This document shows positions 25,601-34,669 of a stretch of DNA of 64,000 nt, piece after piece; positions within the stretch are counted from its first letter, which is position 1; every line of letters starts with the position of its first letter. A program made the translations under genes and the position numbers. This stretch comes from Bacteroidota bacterium (GTDB taxonomy: Bacteria; Bacteroidota; Ignavibacteria; Tepidaquicellales; Tepidaquicellaceae), in the NCBI GenBank assembly GCA_018266835.1, contig JAFDZP010000002.1, positions 138,419 through 202,418 on the forward strand, in the 5' to 3' direction. The notes beneath the pieces were generated by a model. It saw only the letters and a list, made by a program, of their open reading frames with translations. It was not told the DNA's origin and did no database searches.

Positions 25601-27379
25601 TTAACCTTCAACTAATGTTTCTTTTACCGTAGTCTTTATTCCTTCAGCTTTCATAATTTCAGCAACATCAAGAATGAAGTTTGCGCCGATTCCTGCAATA
25701 CCGTGTCTGTGTGAAACTTTAAAGAAAGGCTTTTGCAGGTCCTCTCTTGTTTCAACAAATGCTTTTATTTCTTCTATTGAGTATCTTGTTTTAGCAAGGC
25801 ATTCGTTATATTCAATTTTTGCTTTTGCTTTAGCTTCACCGAGAGCCATTTGGACTCTTGAGTGTGCGTTAACATCTCCTTCACCTGAAGTTTCTATAGG
25901 AAGGAATATCATATCTTTGTAAACAGATGTAACAACTGACTGAACTCCGTCAGATTGTGTCGAAGGCATACAGCCAAACGGCTTCAATGAAAGCACCATA
26001 TGGCAAAGATGATTTATTGTATAATAAATACTTTTCCCGACTTCAAGATGGCCTTCGCCGCCTTCTACTCTTGTATTATAAAATTTATGAGCAAGGTCTT
26101 TCAGCACTTGCTGGTCAACGATTTCATGGGGCATATTATCAAAAGCTTTACGAACTCTGTTATATTCTCTGGTAAATATTTTTTCAGCTAATCCAAGGAT
26201 GAACATATTCTGCTTGAACTTCTTTTTCAATAAGAACTTTTCTTTCATTGATAAGTTTTCGTTGAGGTCTTTTGCAAGGTCTAAACCTTTTTCATCTTTG
26301 TTAACTTCTTTTGCCTGGTGCAGCATGTATAAAATCCAAGTGGCAATCGGCTCAACTAAAAGCTGTGCGCCTTCCCTTTCCAGGAAAGGAAACATATTAA
26401 AATTACCGTCGCCTTCAGTTGTCTGCGCCCAGAATTCACCTGTGATTTTCACAATCGGTTTCATTCTGGTCCTGTCAACTTTTATAGCATTAAATTTTTC
26501 TTTTATTTCATAGACTGTCTCTAAATAATAATCACCGAGTATCTGGTCAATAAATTTAGAAACATAGTCTGAAGATGGAATGAACGAAAGAAGTTTTCCT
26601 AACTTCGTATTGAAATTGAAATACTGTTTTGATTTGAATTTATGATAAAGCATGTCAATCGATTCTTCCATGACTTTATCTGTTTCACCTTTATTAACTT
26701 CGTATGGTCTTATCTGGTAAGCTATATCGTTTATTAAATCTCCGATCATCATTGCATTGAGAAGACCAAGAAAGAAATCAAGATTCATTTCAAGTCCTGC
26801 TTCAGCTTCTTCCTGTGAGAGTCCGCCTGTTTGCTGGAAGATAATAACTCTGAATCCATCAAAGCCGGAATTTCTTAAAGCTAAACGATACTCAGCTTCG
26901 TACATTCCGAAGCGGCAGGGACCGCAGGCGCCGGCAGTGAAGAATACATAATTTTGTTTAATATCATCTTTGGAAAGACCTTTGTTTTCTAGTCCCTGCA
27001 AGTGCTGAACAAGATTTCCTACTGTGAAATACGTAGGATTGCACTGGCCGTTATTGCCGTATTCTTTGCCAAGCTGAAATGCTTTTTTATCGGGAGTAGC
27101 AACGTACTCGGTTTTGTATCCGAGTCCTTCAAGAGCGCCTTGAATAAGTTTTTCGTGTTTCCATGTTAAGCCGCCGAAAAGTATAGTTGTATTTTCTCTG
27201 TCGCTTTTTTTGAAAGCGTGTTCGAAAGGACGTTTGAAGTGATCTATTTTTTTTGCTTCGACTCCATATTCTTTTTCAAGTCTCTGCTTTTCTTTTATTA
27301 AAAGTTCTTGTACTAAATCTTCAGTGTTTAATTCTTTTTCGTGGAACTTGATCTCTGATGAAGGAATGACAGTTGGCAT
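25601..27379 (-). CDS. 2-hydroxyacyl-CoA dehydratase-like (HgdB/COG3581-type) protein
   Basis: A 592-residue protein related to the D-component subunits of 2-hydroxyacyl-CoA dehydratases and to activase-linked proteins. Visible features are TTILFGGLTWKHEKLIQGALE, the cysteine positions NNGQCNPTYF and TAGACGPCRFGMYEAEYR, NEC near the C-terminus and CHMVLSLKPFGCMPST, where an Fe-S cluster could bind. It is the expected electron acceptor of the activase encoded downstream. Its own reaction is not known; double-cubane cluster proteins are a related case. It is first in the operon that then holds hicBA and the activase. Confidence 0.82.
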   Translation of the reverse strand: MPTVIPSSEIKFHEKELNTEDLVQELLIKEKQRLEKEYGVEAKKIDHFKRPFEHAFKKSDRENTTILFGGLTWKHEKLIQGALEGLGYKTEYVATPDKKAFQLGKEYGNNGQCNPTYFTVGNLVQHLQGLENKGLSKDDIKQNYVFFTAGACGPCRFGMYEAEYRLALRNSGFDGFRVIIFQQTGGLSQEEAEAGLEMNLDFFLGLLNAMMIGDLINDIAYQIRPYEVNKGETDKVMEESIDMLYHKFKSKQYFNFNTKLGKLLSFIPSSDYVSKFIDQILGDYYLETVYEIKEKFNAIKVDRTRMKPIVKITGEFWAQTTEGDGNFNMFPFLEREGAQLLVEPIATWILYMLHQAKEVNKDEKGLDLAKDLNENLSMKEKFLLKKKFKQNMFILGLAEKIFTREYNRVRKAFDNMPHEIVDQQVLKDLAHKFYNTRVEGGEGHLEVGKSIYYTINHLCHMVLSLKPFGCMPSTQSDGVQSVVTSVYKDMIFLPIETSGEGDVNAHSRVQMALGEAKAKAKIEYNECLAKTRYSIEEIKAFVETREDLQKPFFKVSHRHGIAGIGANFILDVAEIMKAEGIKTTVKETLVEG

Positions 27380-27401
27380 AATTTTAGAATTAAAGTTTAC
27401 A

Positions 27402-28712
27402 CTAAAAAAAAGTTGAAATAATTTTGGAGCTTTTTATTGCGCTCTCTATTGTGGCAGGAAGACCTGTATTGGTCCAGTCCCCCGCTATAAAAAAATTTTG
27501 TATTGCTGTTTTTTGATTAGGTCTTTCGTTAATACTGTCGTTATCCGGAATAAATGTTGCGCGTTTCTCTTTTATAATTTTATAATCTTTAACTTTTAAT
27601 TCATCGAATCCTTTTAAGCACTTAAATAATTCAGACAAACAATTTTTGTAAATCGTTTCATTTGATTCATCGGTTAATTCGTCTAAGAAATCCGATGCGC
27701 TTATAACTAAAGATAGATGTTTGGGGTTTCTTTTGAAAATCCACTGAACTTTCGTTCCGATAAGACCTGTCATCCCGAACGAATTATTTTTCAATAAATC
27801 GGAAGGGACTTCATTTTCAAAGAACAAATGAAGGGAAATTATAGATGATGAATGTAAATTGCCCCTGCCCTTAAAATATTGATTATAATCGTTAATTTCA
27901 AATAATTCTTTAAATCTGAAAAACGGAACTGCAGAAATATAATAATCAGATTTTACTTTATTTCCTGACTCTGTAAGTGCAAAATCTATTTCGTTATCTT
28001 TAAATACTAGCTTTGATATCTTTTCCTTTTCAAAAATTTTAATATTGTTCTTTTCAAAGTAGGTTAATGCATCATCAATAAAAAGCTCATTTAAGTTTAC
28101 CTTAGGTATGACAAGATTTGAGAATGACTTTTTCGAAAATCCGTTCTTTAAAATTTCAAGAAAGGTTTTACAATTAATATTTTCAGGCTTTGCATTAAAC
28201 ACTGCAAGTATAAACGGCTCCCAGAAATATTTTATAAGAGTCGAAGTTTGTTTTACAACCTTCAACAGTTCTGCTACATTATCTAGTTTCTCTAAACTTT
28301 TATCAGTAAATATTTTGTAAATTTTTAATACGGAAAGTTTATCTGAAAATGAGAGTGCTTTAAAATTTAATAAGCCAAATAAAAGATTAAACGGAGCAGG
28401 GAGATTATACGTTTTTAAGTTGTAAGAATTTTTATTGTTATCATAAAAATTAACTTCGAGGTTGGATTGAAAATCAAGCTTATCATAGGAGCCGATTGCT
28501 TTTAGATACTCAAAAGTATTTTCATACCATCCGGCTAAAATATGCTGACCGTTATCGAAGTAGAGATTTTTTTCTCTGTCATAAAAACTGTATGCGCGGC
28601 CGCCGAGCTTGGGTGATGATTCAAATAACTGAACATTGTAACCTTTCTTATTAAGGAAAACTGCCGATGAAAGTCCTGCCAAACCGCCGCCTATTACAGT
28701 TACAAGTTTCAA
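27402..28712 (-). CDS. hpnE: Hydroxysqualene dehydroxylase
   Basis: A 436-residue FAD-dependent amine-oxidase-type enzyme. The dinucleotide-binding motif VIGGGLAGLSSAVFLNKKGYNVQLFE is at residues 5-30, FDNGQHIL follows, and the C-terminal FAD contact is FFIAGDWTNTGLPATIESAI. Because it follows hpnC and hpnD it is assigned as HpnE, which reduces hydroxysqualene to squalene, rather than a carotenoid desaturase. The next upstream gene is hpnD. No squalene-hopene cyclase lies in the window. Confidence 0.88.
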   Translation of the reverse strand: MKLVTVIGGGLAGLSSAVFLNKKGYNVQLFESSPKLGGRAYSFYDREKNLYFDNGQHILAGWYENTFEYLKAIGSYDKLDFQSNLEVNFYDNNKNSYNLKTYNLPAPFNLLFGLLNFKALSFSDKLSVLKIYKIFTDKSLEKLDNVAELLKVVKQTSTLIKYFWEPFILAVFNAKPENINCKTFLEILKNGFSKKSFSNLVIPKVNLNELFIDDALTYFEKNNIKIFEKEKISKLVFKDNEIDFALTESGNKVKSDYYISAVPFFRFKELFEINDYNQYFKGRGNLHSSSIISLHLFFENEVPSDLLKNNSFGMTGLIGTKVQWIFKRNPKHLSLVISASDFLDELTDESNETIYKNCLSELFKCLKGFDELKVKDYKIIKEKRATFIPDNDSINERPNQKTAIQNFFIAGDWTNTGLPATIESAIKSSKIISTFF

Positions 28713-28777
28713 ATTTCGAGTTACAAGTTAAGTAATGTTTGGTATTAAAATAGTTAATTAGAGGATAGGATTACATT

Positions 28778-28833
28778 CTAATTTGCCGTTGCTAATTTGC
28801 CGTTGCTAATTTGCCGTTGCTAATTTGCCGTTG
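28778..28833. repeat. Four tandem copies of a 14-bp unit across the hpnD stop
   Basis: CTAATTTGCCGTTG is repeated four times without change (28778-28791, 28792-28805, 28806-28819, 28820-28833). The rightmost copy encodes the last residues of HpnD (Thr-Ala-Asn-stop) on the minus strand, and the other three lie in the hpnD-hpnE spacer. This looks like a recent slippage expansion. Confidence 0.95.
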
Positions 28834-29695
28834 CCAGTTTACGGTTATCTTTAGAGTTGTAAAGAAGTTTATACTTGAAGAGTACTCCAAAAGTAATATA
28901 TAATTTTTTTGCCTTGGAAATTTTTGCTTTCTTTTGGAAAACATTGTAGTTCATCTTTTCAATTTTTTCTAGGATGCGGAAGTAAATATGCTCCATAATT
29001 CTTGCAGCAAACATAAGTCCCTTATCATCTTTTGATAATGACTTATTCGCTTTCTCATAATATTCGTGAGCGCGTTTGCATTCATATTCCATTAGAGCAA
29101 TGAATGAATCATTATACTTATTTGCCATTAAGTCCTCTTCGGTGTATCCGAATTTTTCCATGTCTTCCTTAGGAAGATAAATTCTGCCATTCTCTGCATC
29201 GATTTTTATATCGCGGAGAATATTTGTAAGCTGAAGAGCTACTCCTAAGTTAATTGCAAACTCACGTGTGCTTTTATTTTTGTATCCGAAAATTTCTATG
29301 CACATTAATCCGACCGTTGCGGCAGCGCAATAGCAATACTGATAAAGCTCATCGAAGGTTTTATATCGCTGGTTTTGTAAGTCCATTTCCATTCCTTTGA
29401 TTAGTTCAAAGAAAGGTTCAACGGGGATATTATACTTTCGGATAATATTATTGAGATGATTTAATAAAGCGTATTTTGATTTGCCGTGCTCTGCAAGTTC
29501 AAATTCGTTTTTCCACTCACGGATTTTTTTATACTTAACTTCAACTGAGTCTGAATTTTCATCAACTATGTCATCGGTCTTTCTGCAAAAAGCATATACG
29601 GTATTAATAGCGTCGTTCTTCTCTTTTGATAAAAAAGAGAACGACGATAAAAAATTCGATTTGCTTTCCGCTGCTATTTGCTTTTGTTCGCTCAA
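28820..29695 (-). CDS. hpnD: Presqualene diphosphate synthase
   Basis: A 291-residue trans-isoprenyl diphosphate synthase (head-to-head) enzyme. First Asp-rich motif: YAFCRKTDDIVDE (about 37-49). Second: LTNILRDIKIDAENGRIYLP. In the HpnCDE route it condenses two farnesyl diphosphates to presqualene diphosphate. SNFLSSFSFLSKEKNDAI at the N-terminus is typical of HpnD. It starts directly after the hpnC stop. Phytoene synthase is the alternative for a lone gene, but the trio supports squalene. The final residues are encoded by a 14-bp tandem repeat. Confidence 0.9.
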   Translation of the reverse strand: MSEQKQIAAESKSNFLSSFSFLSKEKNDAINTVYAFCRKTDDIVDENSDSVEVKYKKIREWKNEFELAEHGKSKYALLNHLNNIIRKYNIPVEPFFELIKGMEMDLQNQRYKTFDELYQYCYCAAATVGLMCIEIFGYKNKSTREFAINLGVALQLTNILRDIKIDAENGRIYLPKEDMEKFGYTEEDLMANKYNDSFIALMEYECKRAHEYYEKANKSLSKDDKGLMFAARIMEHIYFRILEKIEKMNYNVFQKKAKISKAKKLYITFGVLFKYKLLYNSKDNRKLATAN

Positions 29696-30568
29696 TTAAA
29701 ATATTGTCTTTATTAAGATCTTAAATTTATCAGAACCGGAAACCACGGGTCTTGTGGTCAAAGTTCTGTAATTTAGCATTTCTATTTTATTTATAATAGT
29801 CATTCCCCCGTAATAAGTTGCTTTTAATTCGTACTTTAATCGGCCGCTTACTAAATTCGGCAGCTCTTCGCCTTTTTTATAGAATTCTTTTGTTTTGGCT
29901 ATAAGCTCTTTTATTATATTAATATAATTTTCATTCTCTACTTTATTATTAAGAAGCTCGTAATTGTAATTATGCTTTTGCAAAATTTCATTTGGAATAT
30001 AAACACGATTGATTTCTAAATCCCGTGCTACATCCTGCCAGAAATTAATAAGCTGTAGTCCTGTGCAGATATAATCTGATAGTGCAAACAATTTTTTGTC
30101 TGTATATCCAAAGATATAAAGCACTAAATGTCCTACAGGATTAGCTGAATACTTTGAATACTCAAGCAGCTCTTCGAATGTATCATACTTATCTTTTACA
30201 GAGTCCTGTTTAAATGCTGTTAACAAATTTTTAAGTTCAATTGAAGGTATATTTAAATCAAGCAATGTTTTATAAAGAGCAATAAAAATGTATTTTGTCT
30301 CTTCTTGCAAATTTTCAAGTTGATTATTTAATACGCAGTCAAGCTCATCTTCCAATAGATTTAATCTTGCAAGCTTTTCTTCTGAAGTTAAAATAGCAGA
30401 GTCAGCTATATCATCTGCGTATCTTGCAAACGAATAAACTGCATATACATATTTTCTTTTATCTTTGGGGATTAAAAAAGAAGCAACAGGAAAGTTTTCG
30501 TAATGATTTTTAGTAATTTTTTCACAGTGGGTAAATGCTTCATCAAAATTAATATTGTTCATTAACAA
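29696..30568 (-). CDS. hpnC: Hydroxysqualene synthase
   Basis: A 290-residue paralogue of HpnD. The HYENFPVASFLIPKDKRKYVYAVYSFARYADDIADS segment, with its Asp-rich motif, is the HpnC signature; the second motif is NFWQDVARDLEINRVYIP. It converts presqualene diphosphate to hydroxysqualene. It begins two bases after the stop of a TPR histidine kinase and abuts hpnD, so kinase, hpnC, hpnD and hpnE are probably co-transcribed. The first two codons (Met-Leu, Met at 3) leave a small choice of start. Confidence 0.9.
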   Translation of the reverse strand: MLMNNINFDEAFTHCEKITKNHYENFPVASFLIPKDKRKYVYAVYSFARYADDIADSAILTSEEKLARLNLLEDELDCVLNNQLENLQEETKYIFIALYKTLLDLNIPSIELKNLLTAFKQDSVKDKYDTFEELLEYSKYSANPVGHLVLYIFGYTDKKLFALSDYICTGLQLINFWQDVARDLEINRVYIPNEILQKHNYNYELLNNKVENENYINIIKELIAKTKEFYKKGEELPNLVSGRLKYELKATYYGGMTIINKIEMLNYRTLTTRPVVSGSDKFKILIKTIF

Positions 30569-30570
30569 AT

Positions 30571-32361
30571 TTAATCGGAAATCAATTTGAATTTCACTCT
30601 AAAATTACTGCCTTCACCGTACACGCTTTCACACCAGACTTCGCCGTCCATGGATTCAATTAACTTCTTAACAATTGATAGACCTAATCCGGTTGAATTT
30701 TCTCCCGCTGTTGGTTTTGTACTGAGCTTTGAAAATTTCTTAAATAGCTTTGGCATTTCTTCCTGCTTAATCCCTACACCTTCATCTATGAATGAAATAA
30801 TAACAAACTGCTGAGAAATATCTTTTTCACATTTAACTGTTACTTCGGATTTCAGAGGAGAATATTTAATTGAATTGGAAAACAAATTTTCGAAAACTTC
30901 ATTCAACCCCATATAGTCTCCGAGAATGATTAATTTGGCACAGTCGCAAATCATATTTATCTTAATACCTTTTCGTTCAGTTAAAACATTGTTATCGTTA
31001 ATAACTTTTTCAAGCACTTCCAGTACATTGATTTCTTTTTTTGCTAAATTAATTCTTCCGCTTTCGATTGCATTTATATCAAGAAAATTTTTAATTATAT
31101 CCTGCATCCGCATCGAAGTAAGCTCGATTTGTTCAAGTTTTCTGTCAATCTGCTCAGGAGTATATTTATCTTTCAGCTTTCTTAAGGCAGATACCGATAA
31201 GGAAATTGCGCTTAGGGGATTTTTCAAGTCATGCGCTGCCATACCTAGAAATTCATTCTTTTCATTATTAAGCTCGAGTAGTTTTTCATTGGCAGTTTTT
31301 AATTCTTCGTTAACTGTCCTATGGAATTCAGCTTCCTGCTGGACGAGTTCAACTCTGTGCATTACATTCAGATATTCTATTTTTGATTTCGATGATTCCT
31401 GATAAGATTCCAGGAAAAGTTGATACTTCTGACTGTAACAATTGTAAGCTTTCTCAAAATCTTTTGTGTCGTGATATACAAGCGCAAGAACATCGTTCAT
31501 ATTTGAAATAATCTGCTTGTAATTATTTTTGAAGGCAATTTCTCCGCATAGATTTAAATACTCAATTGCCTTTTCATAATTCTTAGCATTATAATTATTG
31601 GAGCCTAATAAGAAATAAATTTCAGCAGTATAGTAATCGTAATTATGTTCCTTACTTATTTTCAGCGACTCTGTATAATACTCTAAAGATTTATCCTGGT
31701 CCTTATAATAATCTGCCGCAATGTTGCCGAGATTATTATAACAAATTAAAATTCCCTGATAATCTTCAAGTTTCTTTTTTATTTCAAGTGCTTCATTATA
31801 GTATTTTTCGGCAGGTTCATAATCTTCTTTCCCAAAATAAACATTGCCGAGATTTATAAGAATCATTGCTCTGCCTTTTTCATCGAAGAGTTCATCTTTT
31901 ATCTTCAATGCAAGATTCAAATAATCCAATGCATTATCGAACTCCTTCATCTGAAGGTAGCAGTTCCCTATTGTATTACAACAGGTAGATTCAAGTAATC
32001 TGTTCTTGGTTTTTCTGGTAAGTTTTAATGACTCAAATGCACTCTTAAGACTTTCTGCATAGTCACCATATTTATACTGGCAAACAGCTATAAGATTTCT
32101 GCAATCAGCTTCTTCATTAATCAACCCGAGTGAGCTGAACATCGGCAGAGCTTCCAGTGTTTTTTCGAGTGACTTATCGTAGATTGTACTGCGGTAATAA
32201 ATTCTTCCGGAGAGCAAGAGGCTTTTAGAAAGCAAGGCTTCGTTATCCTTTTCGCGGGCAATTGCTTCAATTTTTAAAGCTTCTTCAAGAGCTTTATCTC
32301 TGTCAGAATCAATTTTTTTCTGATATTCTTCTAATACGGCGTTGAGGATTTTTTCGTCCAT
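30571..32361 (-). CDS. Cytoplasmic TPR-containing sensor histidine kinase
   Basis: A 596-residue kinase without membrane spans. Residues about 40-320 form seven or so tetratricopeptide repeats. A coiled-coil linker (330-370) leads to HisKA with His377 in MAAHDLKNPLSAI. The ATPase domain has Asn496 in ENLFSNSIKYS, DEGVGI at 526-531 and TGLGLSIVKKL from 557. No receiver domain is fused and no response regulator is adjacent. It lies just upstream of hpnC, suggesting linkage of signalling to squalene or membrane lipid synthesis, or merely shared transcription. Confidence 0.9.
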   Translation of the reverse strand: MDEKILNAVLEEYQKKIDSDRDKALEEALKIEAIAREKDNEALLSKSLLLSGRIYYRSTIYDKSLEKTLEALPMFSSLGLINEEADCRNLIAVCQYKYGDYAESLKSAFESLKLTRKTKNRLLESTCCNTIGNCYLQMKEFDNALDYLNLALKIKDELFDEKGRAMILINLGNVYFGKEDYEPAEKYYNEALEIKKKLEDYQGILICYNNLGNIAADYYKDQDKSLEYYTESLKISKEHNYDYYTAEIYFLLGSNNYNAKNYEKAIEYLNLCGEIAFKNNYKQIISNMNDVLALVYHDTKDFEKAYNCYSQKYQLFLESYQESSKSKIEYLNVMHRVELVQQEAEFHRTVNEELKTANEKLLELNNEKNEFLGMAAHDLKNPLSAISLSVSALRKLKDKYTPEQIDRKLEQIELTSMRMQDIIKNFLDINAIESGRINLAKKEINVLEVLEKVINDNNVLTERKGIKINMICDCAKLIILGDYMGLNEVFENLFSNSIKYSPLKSEVTVKCEKDISQQFVIISFIDEGVGIKQEEMPKLFKKFSKLSTKPTAGENSTGLGLSIVKKLIESMDGEVWCESVYGEGSNFRVKFKLISD

Positions 32362-32572
32362 TAAGATGGATAAATTTGCTGCTTATCAAATTTCCCGAAA
32401 GGATGTATTTCAGAATATAGCAAAGAATTGAAGAAAAAAAAGCAGAAATAAAGAAGATTTCATTTATATAAATGGAGTTTTTGCTCAAATAATTTCAATG
32501 GTATTGAATAATATAAAATTATATATTGCATTTCCTGGGCTGGGAAAAATTTCAAAATAATAATCAAATATT

Positions 32573-32701
32573 ATGGAAGAAAAAAAAACAAAAACAGGAA
32601 GCATTATGGTGAAGGGAATAATCGGAATTGTAATACTTACAACTCTTCTCATGATTTATCTAACAATTGTTTTGTTGTATGAAGGTAATACTTTCAGATA
32701 A
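32573..32701 (+). CDS. Small single-span membrane protein, 42 residues
   Basis: ATG at 32573 opens a 42-codon frame: a charged N-terminus MEEKKTKTG, one hydrophobic span IIGIVILTTLLMIYLTIVLL (about 16-35) and a short hydrophilic end. It lies in the spacer between two minus-strand operons. A plain small membrane protein with the N-terminus inside is likely. I do not recognise a family. Spacer length and membrane-protein layout support it, but there is no clear ribosome binding site. Confidence 0.5.
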   Translation: MEEKKTKTGSIMVKGIIGIVILTTLLMIYLTIVLLYEGNTFR

Positions 32702-32730
32702 ATAAATTTGTTTGAAATTTCATCTGCAAT

Positions 32731-33099
32731 TTAACCTCTTTCCTGAAAAATACTGAAAATATTTCCTGCCGGGTCACTGAACTTTGCAGTTATCTCCGGT
32801 GTATGCGCTCCAATTCCATGGGTAATTTTGCCGCCTTCTTTTACAATTTTTTGCATTATTTCTTCAGCATCATCTACCATGATATAAATATTTAATCCGG
32901 AATCACCATGAGGTTTTCGGTTCAGAACCCAAGTTCCGCTTACCTGACCAACTCCGTCATCGAATGCAGTACTCCCATCGTCACGTGTACGGACTTGCCA
33001 TCCAAAAACATTTTTATAAAATGTTGAGGAAGCTTTTATGTCATTTGCCGGGATTTCAACGTAACAAATTTTCCCGTTACCTAATGTTGGTTCACTCAT
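32731..33099 (-). CDS. VOC family (glyoxalase-like) protein
   Basis: A 122-residue vicinal-oxygen-chelate domain: YVEIPANDIKASSTFYKNVFGWQV at the start, then GLNIYIMVDDAEEIMQKI and SDPAGNIFSIFQ at the end. Glu119 near the C-terminus and the N-terminal Glu are candidate metal ligands. Such proteins include lyases, dioxygenases and antibiotic-binding proteins; the substrate cannot be predicted. It is the last gene of the 18-gene minus-strand cluster, 20 bases after the 2H-phosphoesterase-like gene. Confidence 0.88.
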   Translation of the reverse strand: MSEPTLGNGKICYVEIPANDIKASSTFYKNVFGWQVRTRDDGSTAFDDGVGQVSGTWVLNRKPHGDSGLNIYIMVDDAEEIMQKIVKEGGKITHGIGAHTPEITAKFSDPAGNIFSIFQERG

Positions 33100-33119
33100 A
33101 ACATTCTTTAAACTTATTA

Positions 33120-33632
33120 TTATAATTTTATTTTTTCCAGAGTTGTGGCACCTTCATAATTTACTATATCAATTGAAGATATTGTTCCGGATATTTCGAA
33201 ATCGTGTGAGTTCCAGTCGTCCACCATTTTTTTACACGCTATTACATTTGTAGAATTACCAATTGTAATATGGGGAATAAAATCTATATCCAATTGATGA
33301 TAAGGAGCTAATTTGCCACTGTAAAGTTTATCATGCATTTTCCTGATTTTACTCTGGCCTTCATCGGGGACAAGAAATGCATAATAATTATCTATAAAAG
33401 CATCTTTGTTTATTGTAGCGCTCCGTAATGTAAATGAAAAAGGTTCAATTCCCTGCAACTGCTTTTTAATTTCTTCAGTAAATATTTTTTCGGTAAAATC
33501 TTTAACAGGAAAAACTATAGTGAAATGAGTTCTGATTATTGAATACAATGAATCATGCTGCCTTCGGTAATTTTCGATAAGCTTAAAGTCCTTCTCGCTT
33601 AGTTCGGGATATGCTACTGCTAAGAGTTTCAT
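33120..33632 (-). CDS. 2'-5' RNA ligase/2H phosphoesterase family protein
   Basis: A 170-residue protein with the two HxT/S motifs of 2H phosphoesterases: THFTIVFP near residue 36 and PHITIGNS near residue 126, with the usual FTLRSATI strand between. The family hydrolyses cyclic phosphodiesters such as 2',3'-cyclic ends of RNA or ADP-ribose products. It is the only RNA-type enzyme of the 18-gene cluster. Substrate unknown. Confidence 0.85.
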   Translation of the reverse strand: MKLLAVAYPELSEKDFKLIENYRRQHDSLYSIIRTHFTIVFPVKDFTEKIFTEEIKKQLQGIEPFSFTLRSATINKDAFIDNYYAFLVPDEGQSKIRKMHDKLYSGKLAPYHQLDIDFIPHITIGNSTNVIACKKMVDDWNSHDFEISGTISSIDIVNYEGATTLEKIKL

Positions 33633-33722
33633 GTATTCAATGATAACTCTTTTACAAAAAAACTTACACTTATAAATTTCGGACTTTGAGAATTACCCAA
33701 AGTCCGACTTAGTATTCAAATA

Positions 33723-34154
33723 TTAATTGTTACGCGGAGCATCGTAGCTTATCATCCAGGATATACCGAATTTATCCACGCACATACCGAAGTAAGAGCC
33801 CCAGAATGCATCTGCCATTGGCATTATTGTGTTCCCGCCGGCTGTGAGTCCACCGAAAAATTTATCAGCATCTTCTTTGCTATCTGTGCTGACTGAAATA
33901 TTATATCCCCCGCTGCCATATGTTACTGACATTAATGGAGGGCAGTCACTTGCCATAAGCACACTATTTCCAATAGGAAAAGATATGTGCATAATTTTGT
34001 TTCCATCAACTTCACCATGATTCATTGGAACATCACTTGGTACATCTTTATAACGCATTATCATTGCGAACTCACCGCCAAATACTGATTTATAATAATT
34101 CATTGCTTCTTCGCAGTTGCCGTTGAAATTTAAGTAAGGATTTAATGCTGACAT
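33723..34154 (-). CDS. PhnB/YjdN-like VOC protein
   Basis: A 143-residue PhnB-type glyoxalase-fold protein: LNPYLNFNGNCEEAMNYYKSVFGGEF, then GNKIMHISFPIGNSVLMASD, TDSKEDADKFFGGLTAGG and the closing WGSYFGMCVDKFGISWMISY. PhnB homologues are widespread and of unknown reaction. It is transcribed within the AraC-linked cluster, 115 bases after the SnoaL-like gene at 34270. Confidence 0.9.
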   Translation of the reverse strand: MSALNPYLNFNGNCEEAMNYYKSVFGGEFAMIMRYKDVPSDVPMNHGEVDGNKIMHISFPIGNSVLMASDCPPLMSVTYGSGGYNISVSTDSKEDADKFFGGLTAGGNTIMPMADAFWGSYFGMCVDKFGISWMISYDAPRNN

Positions 34155-34269
34155 TTTCTTTTTATTAAAATTATGAAATATTTTTTACTTGAGAGATTTT
34201 TGGGGTTATAAAATATTTAATTATTATTGAGAATCTTTAAATACTTCTCTGAGCTCACCTGTTAACTTT

Positions 34270-34665
34270 TCAGCTAACTCCAAATGCAGCAGGCGTATTT
34301 TGGAATATTTCAACAAGCCACTTACTGTCATGTTTTGCAGCAACTAAAGTTTGAACGGCATTTACTTGCGGAATGATATCCGTTCCTTCAGGATTTACCA
34401 TACTTACAACTGAACGCAGAATGGCAGAATCAGAATTTAGAAATCTTACTTCACGTACTTTATATACATACGGATTCACTTTATGCTCAGTGAAAATCTG
34501 CTGCATCTGTTTTTCTATATTTTCTTTTCCGTCATGCTGACTTCCGTCAAAGCCTATAAAGTTTGCTCTATCTGTGCAAAGTTCTGACATACCTTTAGCA
34601 TCATTTTCATTCCATGCTTGTAATAAATTGTGATATAGTTTTCGAATATCATTTTCGTCCGACAT
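34270..34665 (-). CDS. SnoaL/DUF4440-like NTF2-fold protein
   Basis: A 131-residue NTF2-like protein: IRKLYHNLLQAWNENDAKGMSELCTDRANFIGFDG at the start, then strand-rich segments ending in KWLVEIFQNTPAAF. The SgcJ/EcaC-type (DUF4440) fold is likely, a small cone-shaped pocket with isomerase or binding roles. I chose the ATG at 34665, four bases after the DoxX stop; a start 39 bases earlier would overlap that gene and add an unlike segment. One of three NTF2-like members of the cluster. Confidence 0.8.
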   Translation of the reverse strand: MSDENDIRKLYHNLLQAWNENDAKGMSELCTDRANFIGFDGSQHDGKENIEKQMQQIFTEHKVNPYVYKVREVRFLNSDSAILRSVVSMVNPEGTDIIPQVNAVQTLVAAKHDSKWLVEIFQNTPAAFGVS

Positions 34666-34669
34666 ATTT

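Noticed and set aside
27402-30568. Carotenoid genes crtB/crtI
   Set aside because: Sequence motifs and the three-gene order hpnC-hpnD-hpnE fit the squalene route better; single genes alone would be ambiguous.
30587-31402. Plus-strand frames opposite the TPR kinase
   Set aside because: Shadow frames over the HATPase and HisKA coding sequence.
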